Positions 1 to 10,198 of a stretch of DNA of 64,000 nucleotides are shown here, piece by piece. The number at the start of each line of letters is the position of its first letter. Position 1 is the stretch's first letter. Where the stretch lies: NCBI GenBank assembly GCA_014925825.1, contig JACGCK010000052.1, positions 124,001 through 188,000 of the forward strand, given 5' to 3'. The translations under genes and the position numbers were made by a program. The notes under the pieces are model-generated. The model made no database searches and had not been told where the DNA came from. It saw only the letters and a list, made by a program, of their open reading frames with translations. The stretch is from Pholiota molesta (taxonomy: Eukaryota; Basidiomycota; Agaricomycetes; Agaricales; Strophariaceae).

Positions 1-2903
1 GGCCTGGATCATGTTCGCAGCCGCCTATCACTGGTTTCCGATTCTGGACACATCCACCCAACACGTCAGCGATGTACTTATAGGAAGACCAACTCTAAAC
101 ACTCACCAGCGCATCAAGCGCGACCTCCACCGTGTCCCTATTCAAATAGTCACCCCGGACACCCTGGCCCCCAACACCTTCCTCGCCCGCCCCGCCTCCC
201 CTCCTCTTAGCCCCGATCCGCTGATATCCATATCCCCACTTCCCCACACGCAACTCCATACGCATACCCGTCCGCCGCCGTCCACAGCCCGCCAAATGTG
301 CCGTTTGAGCTCGCAATCGCCGCCTGCACGGAGGACCCCGCGTACCCATCGGGGCTCGCAAAGAGCGCCACCGCGCCCTGCAGAAGCACCATCTGCGTCG
401 TGTCCGGGATGCTGCTGAACCCAAGGGACGTGAAGCACTGATGCACCCGGCGGCGCAAGAGCGCCTCGCGCTCGCGCATGCTCAGCGGGCGCTGCTGCCC
501 CGGCGGCGTCGTGCTTCCAGGCATCTGCACCTCCGTCGGGTCCTCGACGTTCAGCGAGACGAAGTTGTTCGCGAAGCTCAGCGCGTTGCTCAGCAGCGAC
601 GCGATGCGCCGCGCCACGTCGAGCGTGATCAGCGCAGCGTTGTTTTTCAGGAAACACAGCACCGCGCTCAGCGCGCTCTCCCGCACGTGCAGCAGGAACA
701 CCCATTCCGCCACACCGCGCCCCGCCGCCGCGCCCGGCCCCGAGTCCTTGCTCGTCGGTTTCGGGAGCGCATTCCGCCAGAGCACGAGCAGCTGCGGGAG
801 ATGCGGCCGCACGAAATTCGGCCCCAGCGCCATCAACGCCGCAATCAGCGTCCACGCAACCTCCACTTCCACTCCGGCGATCTTGACGTCGTGCTCCCCA
901 GCGCGTTTCAACAACTGTGTTGCAAGATCGAGTACCTTTGCGCTGACGTCGTACGATACGTAAAGCGGGCGGCGAGGGATGATGGAAACGAGGGCAGAGA
1001 GGCCATATGCATGACCAAGAGCACGAGAGGATACCTCGGGACCACTTGAAGGGATCAGGATGGAAGACAAATCGCGTTGAAGTTTATCCATCACTGTAAG
1101 AATGGTCTTCGGCAGACGGAGGGGAGTAGAATAACAGAAGCACCGAAGCGCCCATGACGCAGTGACCCGAACTGTATGACTGGGATGTGAAAGGAGGGTA
1201 ACAAGAGGTTCTTGGAGTGCATTCTACGACGCGTTAGCATCGATTCACACGACGTATTTTATCTCACCTGTACGGGCGGGGGAGCGTTGCCGAGCTGTTG
1301 TAACAACCCAGCTACCTCTCGCAGAACAATAACGAGCACCTTTGGGCTAGGTGCACTCTGCCCAGGCATCATGGCGGGCCATCTCTTCAAATACGCGTTC
1401 GCGAGCTCTTGGATAGCCGAAATCTGCGCCTGCTCACTCAACATCCTGACGCCCACCAAATCACGCAGAAGGATGCCCACGACTGAGCGTACAAGTAGGA
1501 CTTCATATCGCGACGAATTGCTGCGTAGGGTGGAAACGATATCGGAAAGCAGATGTGTGACGATGAGCGAGAAGTTGTTTTCAACAAAGGTGGCGCCGAG
1601 CTTGGTCAGCGCCGCCGCGTAAAAGTCGAAGATGCCAATCCGCGTCTTGCGCGTGGCGTTGGGCTTGTTGAAATGCGTCGATAGGTGCACGAACATCTCA
1701 TGCGGCGTGAGCATCGGTTTGGTGGCCTCCGCTGCCGCTGTCGGCGGCGAAATGTCGTCGTCTTGTGCGTCTGCATTCCCGTCTTTCTTCCCCTTTTGGG
1801 TGGGCTCAGGTGCCGGGATAGCACGTTCGATCTGGGTAGCTGCGAGGATATGTCCGACGAGCTGTGCATGAGCGTGTCGTGTGGCTTGGTCTGCACTGTC
1901 CAGACTTTTCACGCTTTGGGTGATGATGGAGTCGAGGTCGCTTGGTGTCAACGGCGTGGCGTCGTTGGTAGAATACATCGCAATGAGGACCTGGGGAAAT
2001 CAGTATTCAGATATGTATTATAAGATAGTAGCTCACTTGTGTTGCCGCACGCTGCACGGGGAATGCTTTGTCGGTGAGGGCTGATTTCATCTGCTTCAGG
2101 ATATCCTTGGCCGACGCGTCGGGAACTGCCCGTTTTGCTGTTGTAAGGGACTTGTAGAGTGCGATAAGAGCATGGTACCGGAGGAGAGACGACTATCACG
2201 ATATATTAGAAGAGTAACAGGATGGGGCGGGTGGACGCACCGAGGAAGACTTGTGTGTCTTGATCGTAACAGCACAGATCTCAGCCATGAACGACATAAC
2301 CTGCGCGTCATCAGCTAGTTTACGGGCGTCACATCGAAAACAAACACACCTGAGACCCAAATACGCCCATGAGATCTCCAATGCACGAGAAAGCAGCACT
2401 ATTTGAGGAATCCATATCAGCTTTGTTGTCCAAGGCAGCATTACGACGTACATCTTGACCACATCCCGGTCATTTGCCTTGAAATCGCCTACGATTCGAA
2501 GAAATGCTTGCAATGTGTCGAAGAGGGTTCTGGTTTCGCTGCGGGTATACAAGGTGACGAGGCATCTGCCGACGAGATTGCGAATGGCACGTCCGGGTGC
2601 TGGATATGGTTCGGCGGCAGACACGATCTTGATGAATGTCTTTTCGAGGTCGGGTTGTTGTGGCTTGAGATCCCCCTGACGCAATCATAAGAAATAAGCT
2701 GAACATTGAAATATGAATCCTGGTGACTTACTATAGGAACAATCTCCAACTTCTTATTTGTCGAAGACAACCATTGAAAAAGATAAAGCTCTCCGTTTTC
2801 TCCTGCAAGTTCAGACTAGTCAAGGTCAGAATTTGTCGGATAGTGAATCCTTCAAGCTTCATACCTCATTGAAATCTTCGATAACTGGAAGATCGTTTGA
2901 CAT
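1..2903 (-). CDS. HEATR5: HEATR5/Laa1-like HEAT-repeat protein, N-terminal part, copy 1 (runs off left edge, frameshifted)
   Basis: N-terminal third of a HEATR5 (yeast Laa1) protein, a large HEAT-repeat factor that works with clathrin adaptor AP-1 and dynein in endosome-Golgi traffic. Exons read on the minus strand: 2865-2903 (MSNDLPVIEDFNE), 2732-2815, 2452-2675, 2350-2398, 2241-2300, 2037-2192, 1268-1990, 107-1223, and 1-76 partial. All junctions are GT-AG and phases agree. Family blocks seen: LYLFQWL, ALTDKAFPVQRAA, ALMALGPNFVRPHLPQLL followed by VLWRNALP. The protein is about 2000 aa in animals, so the rest lies left of base 1. Compared with copy 3, exon 8 lacks one base near 236 and one near 195. 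The frame therefore closes at about 207, before the conserved end of the exon. The sequence upstream of exon 1 soon turns into repeat DNA, so no native promoter is evident. Family call is firm; whether this copy works is doubtful. Confidence 0.8.
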
Positions 2904-3934
2904 TAAAAGTACAGACAGAAACTGGAAGAGAACAGAATCAAGCCAAGAGCTCACCGGAGTTCAAGGGCATCGCCACTAACTTCAATCACAACCAAACAAA
3001 TTGAATTATCAATCCCTGTTCTCACTCTCATCGAGGTAGAGCTATCTTCGATCGTGTACGGAGGCCACTACCGATCGCTTTTACCTAGTGGGTCGCCTTC
3101 CACCTGGACTCACATCCCGACGGAACGTGCCCGCCCATCGCAGCCTAGGACGACCATCGGCCCGACGCAGCGCCATCTCTGCTGCGCCGTGCCAGTGCAC
3201 CATCGCTGTCTTAGTAGGTATGTCTGCTCTGTACGATGCGCGCCGGACCTCACCCACACTCTCTGGACAGCAACGACGATGCCTGCCGACACACTGCGAG
3301 TTCGACATCCACACAGAAACTCACCAACCGCACGATCACAGCGGCGACGACTATCCACGGGGCACCCTCCGGCCAGCAACGGCGACCGTCCTTCGCACCA
3401 CAGGGCGCCGATGAGCTCTGGGGCATCGCCCACCTCGTGACCTGCGCGTTCGACAACTCACCAACGAGCACAGCGCCAACACCAACACCCCGCTCAACTC
3501 TGCACCGTCAGTCGCAGACACTATCGGCGCTTCCGCGGTTCCGTTTACATGCAGTATACACCTTGGGCAGCACACGATGTCCGCGGATTAGCCTCCTCGA
3601 CGCGATCGGATCCATACACCGCGCCTCAGCCATCGCAAGGCCATCCCATGCGTACCCAGCGAGATCAGCGCACGTCGGGGCTGCAGCGCATATGCCAAGT
3701 CCACAGGCATTGGCAAGTCTCAGTCTATCGGCACCCGTGCATACCGTACCATCAGCACCTCCAGAGCGCCATACACACATCACAGCGAAGAGCAGAACGG
3801 GGTGGGCCGGCGAGCGCGAGAAGGTCATCTAGACGACATCGGAGCCCAGCTCTGAGAGCAAGGGAGGCTGGTCCATGGGCACCACGGCCCCCGAAGCCAC
3901 GCAGCACGGACAGCGCGCAGATCTTAGGACCGTA

Positions 3935-4203
3935 GATCTCATCGGATCTCCTCTCGGCGTCGCGCTCACAGCAGCAAGATAGGCAAACCGGCGGCGCGGC
4001 GACGACACATGCTGCAACACAGAACGACAAGCGCGATATGCGGACGCGGATACCGGAACAGAGTCGATCTCATCGGATCTCCCCTCGCGTCGCGTTCACA
4101 GCAGCAAGCTAGGCAAAGCGGCGGCGCGGCGACGAGAAACACGACACTACTGCAACACAGAACGGCAAGCGCGATATGCGGACGCGGACACCGGAACAGA
4201 GTC
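3935..4203. repeat. 131-bp tandem duplication, GATCTCATCGGATCT units
   Basis: Two direct units begin with GATCTCATCGG at 3935 and 4066 and share the CAGCAGCAAG, GCGATATGCGGACGCGG and CCGGAACAGAGTC blocks. The matching region of R2 (about 13881-14240) has the two units separated by an extra copy of the following segment, so this tract has rearranged since the blocks duplicated. Confidence 0.75.
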
Positions 4204-4227
4204 AGCAACGGAACGACGACGCCGGGA

Positions 4228-5552
4228 TATGGGATGGACCACGGACGGCGTGGCTTGGACGACAACGGCTCGACTCGCAAGGGTTTGGGGGACGACAGCA
4301 ACGGTGTGCAGCATCAGTAAGCGCAGTATTGCCTTCACCATAATATAGACGTTACTCACTAAGCGCCTAGAGGCTATTGGACAAGCCTCACGGCAGCGTA
4401 GAGAGTTCGAAATACGGGTCACCAACGCGGCGCTCGCTGTCGAGGAGGAGACGGACAAGCTACCGGATGCGGAACGACGACGACGACGACGAGGGCGATC
4501 TGCGAAGGCGGGGGCGTCAGTGCGTGCGGCGCCGATTCGACCGTGCAGGAACTCACCTGTGTCAGGTTTGAAGTCGACGTGTGCCGACATCTTGCGGCAT
4601 ACAGACGCACGGCGCCTCGTCCTGGCGCATGGAAGGACGACGATGCGAACGGCTCAGAGGCGAGGAGGCGAAGACGACCCATCCGTTCCACTTACCAACG
4701 AGGTGGACGACAACAGGCGGATGGCGGATGGGATGGATGCGAGGACGCCATCTTTGCTGCCTCGAAGTATAGGTGAGCACGTTTATTAGAATGCTAATAG
4801 CCTTGACCTACCCTGACTTTATCCAGCACCGAGGCTGGCTGTCCCAGTCGCGCAGGGGCACGGCCCTGGCGTATCGCTCACAATCGGCGACGGCGAACGG
4901 TCTTGCGGGTGCTATGAGAGGCGGTAAGCAACATCACGGCTGCGGAGGCGAGCAACAACCTGCTTACTGCGCGTTCCAGATGGGCGTCGAAGCTCGAAGG
5001 CTATCTGCGGAGGGAAGACGACATTAGTGCGGTGCGTATGCCGTGTTGAAGCACAGCGCTCCCTTCGTATCGTAGATCCCTTGTACGCTGTGACCGCGTG
5101 CGCAGCTAGCTTCTGAACGGCTCTGTGGTGTAGCCGACGCAAGGTGCAGCGCATTAGCGCTTTGGGTTATCACTCAAGAACGCCGACAGCTCACTTGTAG
5201 GACAGGCGGCCCACATCGCCATCGACGAGTGGACGTGCGGAGAAGGGCAGCGCTGACAAGATTCAGCAGAACCATCGAGCTCGGCGGGCGGAATGGAGCG
5301 AGAGAAGAGAGAAGACTAGGAGAGGAGAGGAGAGGAAAGCGGGATGAGAGAATGAGAGAGATAACCGTAGTCTTATATATACCTTTGGTAGATGTGTACG
5401 TACATAGAATGAAAACGTTGGCATTGGAAACATATCGGCTAGCGTCCGCATGCGCTAAGCGAATATCGATCCGCATCTCCTCCTCCGTTTTCTCGTCCGC
5501 GTCCGTTGCTCACCTTTGCTTGTGTCTTGTAAACCATACCAGTTATCAATAA
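4228..5552 (+). other. possible spliced plus-strand transcript in R1 (coding status doubtful)
   Basis: Four intron-like segments follow one another: 4317-4370 (GTAAGC...CCTAG), 4773-4826 (GTGAGC...TCCAG), 4924-4980 (GTAAGC...TCCAG) and one beginning GTGCGTATG near 5034 and ending GCGCAG near 5101. Splicing them keeps one frame open from about 4228 to 5552 in this copy, including RREFEIRVTNAALAVEEETD and RWASKLEGYLRREDDISA. I do not recognise the product. In R2 small indels break the frame, and in the last exon the two differences I see between copies both change an amino acid (T/I and A/V). That looks like drift rather than constraint. GC-rich low complexity also opens frames by chance. Treat as a degenerate gene or non-coding transcript. 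Confidence 0.25.
5273..5385 (-). promoter_or_regulatory. promoter-like TATA plus CT-rich leader, minus strand
   Basis: Read on the minus strand, a TATATATA box (plus 5374-5381) is followed by a long CT-rich tract and then an ATG at 5275. This is the usual layout of a fungal core promoter. The frame after it (MVLLNLVSAALLR) runs 27 codons to a GTGAGC donor and then cannot be followed convincingly. The arrangement is preserved in R2 near 15283-15395. It conflicts with the plus-strand reading of the same DNA, so one or both are non-coding. Confidence 0.3.
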
Positions 5553-5762
5553 GAATATCATAGCCAATCTTTATTATGAATTGAATACAGAAAAGCGACC
5601 TATTTATTGTGTTTTATTCAAGTTTGTCATTGAGTATAGAGCATACAGTTCATGTTTCTACATTCGCAAAATTGCGAGCCTCCTCTGCGCAGCGGCCAAG
5701 GCTAATCGCTATGCACACACCCACCGATCCCTGACCAGTAGAGCATATTTCCATGTCGTAAA

Positions 5763-7745
5763 ATGAAGGGAAATGGCACTAGAATGCGTGTTCCATGCAA
5801 TGCTCCGAACCTAAGCATCCAGCAAATGCATCGATTTGCAGGGGGAAGTTCAAGCGCGCATTGTTCGCTGGCAACGCACCCGAGGGGACCCTTGATGGGC
5901 CTAATAACGGGCTTTTACGTGGGTTCTTTCAGGTCCCCGTGCGATGCGCAATCGACTAGAAATGTGAAACGGGGTGGGAGGAGAGGGTCAAGCTCGGTAC
6001 GGGTATCCTTGTCTACCCTAGCCTGACCGCTCCAAACTTCTGGTGGTTAATAGAGGCTTATTGGAGCTATGTATTACCACATGCTTGAGGCGTCCATATG
6101 AAATTGAGATGAGAGCAGCGGATGCGCTCTGCAAGCTCTTAGACTGAATCTTGATGTCGCCATTGTCTCGTCCATGCCGCCGCATCGCGCTCGCAGCAAT
6201 AAAGAGAAATGTTAATATTGTAAATATGTGTATGCCATATACAGCGCTGAATTAAGATCGATACATTTATGTGTTTTAACTGGCGAATCGGGAGAGGAGG
6301 AGCGCGTTGTTATAGGAGTGATGACTACACGTCCGTCTCTGTGTTCAAACTGGAATTGAGACGATTAATCAGAAGTTAGATACGACTAAACATGTCTGCG
6401 GCCGCCTTTTTATGTGCAATGGAAAAGCGCAAAGCGCACAAGTTGGGGAGCATATGTATTGCGTCACATTCAGCGCCGGCGCCTAATGCCCGGCGCTTTA
6501 CCTCGTTCGCTCGCGTCGACAAGCTACCAACGGCTTCGTAAAAAAGTTCCCATCCACTTAAACTACGGCCACCTTTGTATATTTCCTCCCGTGCAGAATT
6601 TTGAGCTCCAGAGGAAACAACATATTTCAATGGCGGAGCAATGATGGAGCGCGCAGATGCGACATGAATAATGTCATGTCAAGCCGCTCGCAACGCTTCA
6701 ACCTCGCATCTACAATTTAGGAACCCAGTAGGACATATTCTTACGTCGTTAAACTGAAGGGAAATGACACTAGAGTGCTTATTCCATGCAATGCTCCGAA
6801 CCTAAGCATCCAGCAAATGCATCCATCGACGATTTGCAGGCGGAAAGTTCAAGCGCACCATCTTCGCTGGCAATGCACCCGAGAAGACCCTGATGGGACT
6901 AATAACGCCGTTTTACGTGGGTTCTTCTAGGTCTCCGTGCGATGCGCAATCGACTAGAAATGCGAAATGGGGTGGGAGGAGAGGGTCTTGCTTGGTACGG
7001 ATATCCTTGTCTGCCTTAGCCTGGCCGCTCCAGATCTCTGGTGTCCAATAGAATTTTATTGGGGCTATGTATTATTATACTTTTCAAACTCCCAGATAAA
7101 ATTGAGACGGACACCCTCTACAATTCTGAGATGGAATTGATGGCATCTTGATTTCCGCCGTCTCGTACATCCCACCACATCGCAGTCCCAACAGTAAAGA
7201 AAAATGCTAGTACGGTATACATGTATGTAATATACAGCCCTGACTTTAAATCGATACTTGCCTGTGTTTCAAATGACGACTTGGGAGAGGAGGAGAGGGA
7301 TGAATATCCAAATGCCCATCTCTGGGGTCAACTGGAGTAAACACCCCATTTTATGAATAATCATGTACATCTAACAATGAGGACGGTCACCCTTTCATGT
7401 GTAATGCAAATGTGCGCAATTTTGAGTGTATATGTATTGTGCCGCTGCCATATTCAGCGCCGGCGCCTAAAACAGTGGCACAGTACGCACGGCGCTTGGC
7501 CTCGTTTTCGCACGACGGCAAGTTACCAATAGCTGGTCATTTCCGGCCAATCCCTTGCCAAGTGTAAGTACACGCCATTTTTTTCTCCGGAACGTGAGAT
7601 CTATGCAAATTCACAGTTTCGGACTCCTAATGATATTGCCGCTCGCAACGCTTCCATCGTGCCTCAATTACGTTCGCCGTGCATAGCCTAAAATTTGATG
7701 GTATTTCCGCTCGCAACGTTTCAACCCTCCATAGCTATTGTAATG
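5763..7745. repeat. pair of about 990-bp direct tandem repeats in R1
   Basis: The segment starting GAAGGGAAATGGCACTAGA at about 5764 returns, diverged, at about 6755 and runs to about 7745. Shared blocks include CCATGCAATGCTCCGAACC, GATGCGCAATCGACTAGAAA, GTGCAATG/GTAATGCAAATG and CAGCGCCGGCGCCTAA. R2 carries the same pair at about 15774-17770. The two units in one block differ more than matching units between blocks, so the 990-bp duplication is older than the block duplication. No long reading frame is conserved. Confidence 0.7.
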
Positions 7746-10012
7746 GATTCCATTCTCAGTAGCAAAAATTGAAGTTTGCCGGGCAAGTAGCAGTGCGAGA
7801 TACTCGTTTATTAGGATATATTTTATTACTAGTAGTATGTTGCCAATGCTTCTGATGATGTTAGAAATAAGAAGCGGTGTTTTTTAGATTTACGGCGGTG
7901 ATTTGGGGATGGAGGCGATGATGTGGATTCTATTATGTACTTGGGTTCTTGTTGTGTCCGTGATACCGTGCGCGGTTCTTGAAATTAGACCCGAGTTGCA
8001 GCTAAACGAAATTCTAGTTACGTTTGGGATTATGTATAAGGAAAGATTTTCTATTCTCGGAGATAAATAATATGGAACGAGATGCAGCCTTGCAGATCTG
8101 TAGATGTAGAAGTAATGTTGAATCTGACTCGGAGAACTGTAAAAAGAAGAAATATATTGCAGTTATTAGAATAATAAGGAAAGAAATCAAAGGCTCAGGC
8201 CAGGAGTACAGAGGGGTGAGGGAGGATTATCCCTGAGCGGTGATTTTGCAGGGTTCAGGACCAGTAACAGCAGTTTGGGACCTGGGTCTAAGGATTATGT
8301 ATTCGGATTTGCCACCGTGCATTCCAAAATTTAGTGATCGGTGAAATGGTGATGGAGACGTGGAAGAACTGTTCCAGCTTGGCGTTCTGGGAGTATAAAG
8401 ATGAGTAACTTTTGGATGGGATACGTACCATTCTAACCTGTCCTAATGCCCATTTTTATTGCCGTTCCACATTTACAGCCCTCTCTATGACGATGGTGTC
8501 ACCTTATCCTCGTGAGTACTCGATTGCATATCTTGTCTTCCATGTAACGCGCACTGATTGAGTTATCTCTAGCTTTGATCGTTGTCTCTAATTTAAGCGC
8601 CCGTGCATAAGCGGAAGGTTAGCTTTTGATTTCAGATGTCCATGTCGCTTCTATGGTTCCATATCTCTATGTAAGACATCTCTTATCATGCCTGGAGGAT
8701 GTTCTTGCAATGCTAACTCCCCTCTATCCTTCAAGTTCGATATTTTGACTTTCCGTCAAATTTCCGTCATCTTATACCCCTGTTATCACTTTGATTGGAC
8801 TTCAAATTCGATTTTTGGCTTTCCCGCAAACACTCGGACTTGATGTTATACCCTTTTCTTATGCTTAAATCTGGTACTCACTCCACTCTTAGATCCACGT
8901 GGCCCTCAACATATGTTCCAGTCAACTTTTGTAAGTCATAATACTCTATGTTTATGTTTACACCAGGGACTTACTTTGCACCTAGGGCAGTCCCCAATTT
9001 TGATTAGATTTTCCAAGTTCCCGTGGCCATCAACATGAGATCTTATCAATCTGCCGCCTTGAGTTTGAACATTGAACCTTTTGAATGATCAAAGTGGTAT
9101 GTGATTGATTTTGAATCAATTTTGAATGTAATATGTCGTTGTGGGCAGATTCTGTTCTAACTAGAAGTCTAGATTTCCCGCGAGCAATGTATTATGTCGT
9201 TGCGGTACTAATTAGGTGGCTTACATTCTGATTAGAGTTTTGGATTTCCTGCAAGCAATGCTATAGTTTCAATGTACGTGTGTTGGCTCTATTTGATTTT
9301 CGGTGCCTTACCATGAAAATTAGATATTTGGATTTCCCGCGAGATCGCTTCCAAATGTACGTGGTTTCAGAACTCCGAGTCACTAATCTGGTCTGATATT
9401 GACTTTTCACAATACAGATGGTCTCGTAAAGTTTGTGGATGGAGATATTAGGCCAGTAAGTGTTTCTAATTTGATTTGGGGACATTTGCTTACCGTGTAA
9501 TTGTCAGGACTTGATTGCTACGGTTCTCGCGGTATCTTACTTTTGTGGTCAGTGATTCATAGTGGAATGATCGAAAATTGCCTATTTTGATGTTTGCCTT
9601 GCAGATAGACATCACCATGAATCCATGATTTCTGCATGCACACCGTTTTCGAGTTTGATGAAGATAGGATTTGCACGTATTTTCGCACAAACCCAATTAC
9701 AAGTCCGTCGCACAATACTCACTTGCTCGCACAGACTCGGCCGCACAGTCAATAGGGTTTACGCGCGTTTTCGCACAAAGTCCGCGCACACGGTAAGTTG
9801 TCAATAATCCACTCCATTTTATTGCAACCTATCTAATAGAGTTACAGAGCACTTGTGTACGTAGATAGCACTTTGCATGTGCGCGTCATTTTCGCATGAA
9901 TCCGACCTTGTTCGCAGAAACTCAGCTGTGTGTGCAAAGTAAGTGGTCCATTTCGTTTCATTGCAAACTATCTAATAAAGTTACAGAGCACTTGTGTACG
10001 TAGATAGTGGCG
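7746..10012 (+). other. AT-rich zone of R1 with five intron-like segments and short degenerate repeats
   Basis: No frame longer than about 75 codons is present. Clear GT...AG intron look-alikes lie on the plus strand: 8512-8572, 8931-8985, 9456-9507, 9793-9847 and 9941-9986, all 46-61 bp with CTAAT or CTGAT near the 3' end. Repeated words include TTTGGATTTCCCGCGAG (9150-9345) and TTTTCGCACAAA (around 9680, 9767, 9888). R2 keeps the signals. This could be a spliced non-coding RNA or a decayed gene. Confidence 0.35.
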
Positions 10013-10198
10013 GAGTGCGGATGGCCTTGCCCTTCGGGGGGGGGCTGCACTCTGCGCGCACGGCGCCTGAACGCGAAAGGAGTTGGCGCACCTACGCTCA
10101 TTTTCAAATCTTACCTCCGTTTGGGCATCTTTGCCACACAAAATCGCTGTTTTTCCCCAGGATTCGCACCGAAAACCACTCACCTTGGCACCCAATAT

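Larger units (their letters stand above)
2975..10198. repeat. 7.2-kb repeat block R1 between HEATR5 copies 1 and 2
   Basis: This block recurs at 12870-20206 in the same orientation. Both blocks are followed on the right by a HEATR5 fragment, and the shared edge ends in CACCCAATAT. It has three zones: GC-rich sequence of 2.3 kb with CGACGA-type low complexity, a pair of about 990-bp direct repeats, and 2.3 kb of AT-rich DNA with splice-like motifs. I find no transposase, reverse transcriptase or helicase signature, and no inverted or long terminal repeats at the edges. It may be a non-autonomous element, a piece of subtelomere-like DNA, or part of a tandemly amplified H-R unit. Confidence 0.75.

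Noticed and set aside
441..1049. Long plus-strand frames over the HEATR5 exons (also at 10007-11059 and 20871-21589)
   Set aside because: They are shadows of GC-rich exon 8 on the other strand, Arg/His-rich with no recognisable domain.
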